Part shown: positions 62,821 through 64,000 of the stretch, one piece after another
How the letters are laid out: the number at the start of each line of letters is the position of its first letter
How positions within the stretch are numbered: position 1 is the first letter of the stretch
Assembly: GCF_001718695.1 (NCBI RefSeq)
Contig: NZ_CP013420.1
Location: 2,046,001 to 2,110,000, forward strand
Direction: 5' to 3'
Length of the DNA: 64,000 nt
Source: Burkholderia ubonensis
GTDB taxonomy: Bacteria > Pseudomonadota > Gammaproteobacteria > Burkholderiales > Burkholderiaceae
Position numbers and translations under genes: made by a program
Notes under the pieces: model-generated
What the model saw: only the letters and a program-made list of their open reading frames with translations
What the model was told of the DNA's origin: nothing
Database searches by the model: none

Positions 62821-63621
62821 TTAAGCGCTTGCTACATTGCGTGCTTTCGATGCGCCGCCGCAATCCGGCCGTTCAGACCGGATTATGGATATCGATAAAC
62901 AGGTGTTCGAGATCGAATCGCTCGGACAAATGGGCCCCACAAGCGCCTGGATTCCGTAGCGTTCGGTTGCATGGTGCCCCGCCGCAACGAATGCGACGCC
63001 GCTCTCCGCGGCCGCGTGCGTGACCGGCTCCGACACCTCGCCGGTGAGGAACACGTCGGCGCCGGCGTCGATCGCCGCGTCGAAATAGCTCTGCGCGGCG
63101 CCCGTGCACCACGCGATGCGGCGCAGCTGCTGCTCCGGGTCGCCGAGCACGAGCGGCGTGCGGCCGAGCGTGCGCTCGACCTTCGCGACGAAGTGCTCGA
63201 GCGTCACCGGCATCGGCAGCGTGGCCATCCAGCCGAGATCGCCGTCGCCGAAACGCGATTCACCGATCAGCCCGAGCTTCTCGCCGAGCTGCGCGTTGTT
63301 GCCGAATTCGGGGTGCGCGTCGAGCGGCAGATGGAACGCGAACAGGTTCAGGTCGTTCGCGAGCAGCAGCTTCAGGCGCCGGTATTTGCGGCCGGTGATC
63401 TGCGGCGCCTCGTTGCGCCAGAAGTAGCCGTGATGGACCAGCACCGCATCCGCCCCCCATTCGAGCGCCGCTTCGAGAAACGCCGCCGACGCGGTCACGC
63501 CGGTCGCGATCTTCTCGATCTTGCGGCGGCCCTCGACCTGCAGCCCGTTCGGGCAATAGTCCTTGAACCGCGCCGTTTCGAGGGTATTGTTCAAGTACAA
63601 TTCGAGTTCGATCCGATCCAT
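62821..63621 (-). CDS. NIF3/DUF34-family protein with frameshifted C-terminus
   Basis: NIF3 proteins bind two metals and may act as GTP cyclohydrolase-like or stress enzymes. The 266-residue frame begins MDRIELELYLNNTLETARFK, with metal-ligand blocks VLVHHGYFW and AAGHHATERYGIQAL. After GIQAL the frame turns to unrelated sequence ending ARNVASA. The adjacent frame supplies the normal family ending (HLSERFDLEHLFIDIHNPV). Removing two bases (TG) in CTTGTGGGGCC near 62940 would restore it. It is either a real mutation or a sequence error. The start is ATG 63621, 21 bases from the divergent protease start. Confidence 0.85.
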   Translation of the reverse strand: MDRIELELYLNNTLETARFKDYCPNGLQVEGRRKIEKIATGVTASAAFLEAALEWGADAVLVHHGYFWRNEAPQITGRKYRRLKLLLANDLNLFAFHLPLDAHPEFGNNAQLGEKLGLIGESRFGDGDLGWMATLPMPVTLEHFVAKVERTLGRTPLVLGDPEQQLRRIAWCTGAAQSYFDAAIDAGADVFLTGEVSEPVTHAAAESGVAFVAAGHHATERYGIQALVGPICPSDSISNTCLSISIIRSERPDCGGASKARNVASA

Positions 63622-63642
63622 ATAAACCTCTAGTCCATTCAG

Positions 63643-64000
63643 ATGCTTAGACGCTTCTGGCTGTTCTTCGCGCAGGCGGTCACGGTGCTGCTCGCGCTGA
63701 TGTTCATCGTCGTGACGCTCAAGCCTCAATGGCTGCAACGGCAAGGACAGCTCGGCAAGCAGCTCGCCACGCCGATCGTCGCCCTGCGCGAAGTCGCGCC
63801 CGGCATCGGCGGCGCACCTGCGACCACGTCGTACGCCGACGCCGCGCAAAAGGCGATGCCGGCAGTCGTCAACGTGTTCTCCAGCAAGGACGGCTCGCTG
63901 CCGCCCGATCCGCGCGCGAAGGATCCGCTGTTCCGCTATTTCTTCGGTGACCGCAACGCCCGCAAGCAGCAGGACGAGCCGGCGGCCAACCTCGGTTCGG
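63643..64000 (+). CDS. HtrA/DegS-type serine protease, 5' part
   Basis: Only the first 119 codons are in the window. They show an N-terminal membrane anchor or signal (FFAQAVTVLLALMFIVVTL) and the conserved lead into the protease domain SYADAAQKAMPAVVNVFSSK, typical of DegS/DegQ (Do-like) proteins. The catalytic His, Asp and Ser lie beyond the edge. The uncleaved anchor type favours DegS or AlgW, which act in envelope-stress signalling, over a soluble DegQ. The start is ATG 63643. Confidence 0.85.
   Translation, partial: MLRRFWLFFAQAVTVLLALMFIVVTLKPQWLQRQGQLGKQLATPIVALREVAPGIGGAPATTSYADAAQKAMPAVVNVFSSKDGSLPPDPRAKDPLFRYFFGDRNARKQQDEPAANLGS

Overview
The window looks like chromosome 1 of a Burkholderia species, most likely the Burkholderia cepacia complex. 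The backbone is about 70% GC in sampled lines. It carries a type VI secretion (T6SS) cluster with the gene order I recall for the T6SS-1 locus of B. cenocepacia, and a petABC-sspA-sspB block typical of beta-proteobacteria. The species call rests on remembered gene content, not on a search.

Positions 1-22872 hold the T6SS. A plus-strand group (M15-type peptidase like TagX, tssM, tagF, an OmpA-like peptidoglycan binder, a DUF3592-like protein) faces a minus-strand operon (TPR lipoprotein, tssB, tssC, hcp, tssE, tssF, tssG, tssH/clpV, tssA). The plus-strand genes tssJ, tssK and tssL end at a clear terminator. These genes encode the full membrane complex, baseplate, sheath, tube and recycling ATPase. 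The spike gene vgrG (32507-35686) and a polymorphic Rhs effector (27837-32456) lie nearby on the minus strand.

Positions 22906-32456 are an Rhs toxin/immunity array. The full Rhs ends in an SHH-type HNH nuclease tip with a SUKH (SMI1/KNR4) immunity gene. A displaced WHH-type nuclease tip with a DUF7716 immunity gene follows, then a second Rhs core scar, and finally an orphan DUF7716 gene. An IS256-family element, itself split by an IS110-family element, sits between these pieces. Removing the IS110 restores the IS256 transposase frame.

Positions 36001-37825 carry a cystine-type substrate-binding protein and an unrecognised CxxC protein. From 37961 to about 58500 an integrative element of about 20.5 kb sits in the 3' end of tRNA-Thr(TGT). 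It has a tyrosine integrase, a PriCT-2/Toprim/DUF927 primase-helicase, an AlpA regulator, an Ash-like attenuated leader and small unknown genes, much like a P4-type satellite. Its cargo is a MerR-HEAT regulator with a HEAT-repeat target gene broken by an IS3 element, a MmeI-like restriction-modification enzyme, a serine resolvase, and an unrecognised low-GC two-gene ATPase module (48013-50225) that is the best candidate for a new system. The native tRNA terminator is stranded beyond attL, and the element supplies a replacement terminator beside the tRNA.

Positions 58484-64000 return to the backbone: tRNA-Thr, sspB, sspA, petC, petB, petA, a NIF3-family gene with a frameshifted 3' end, and the start of an HtrA-type protease.
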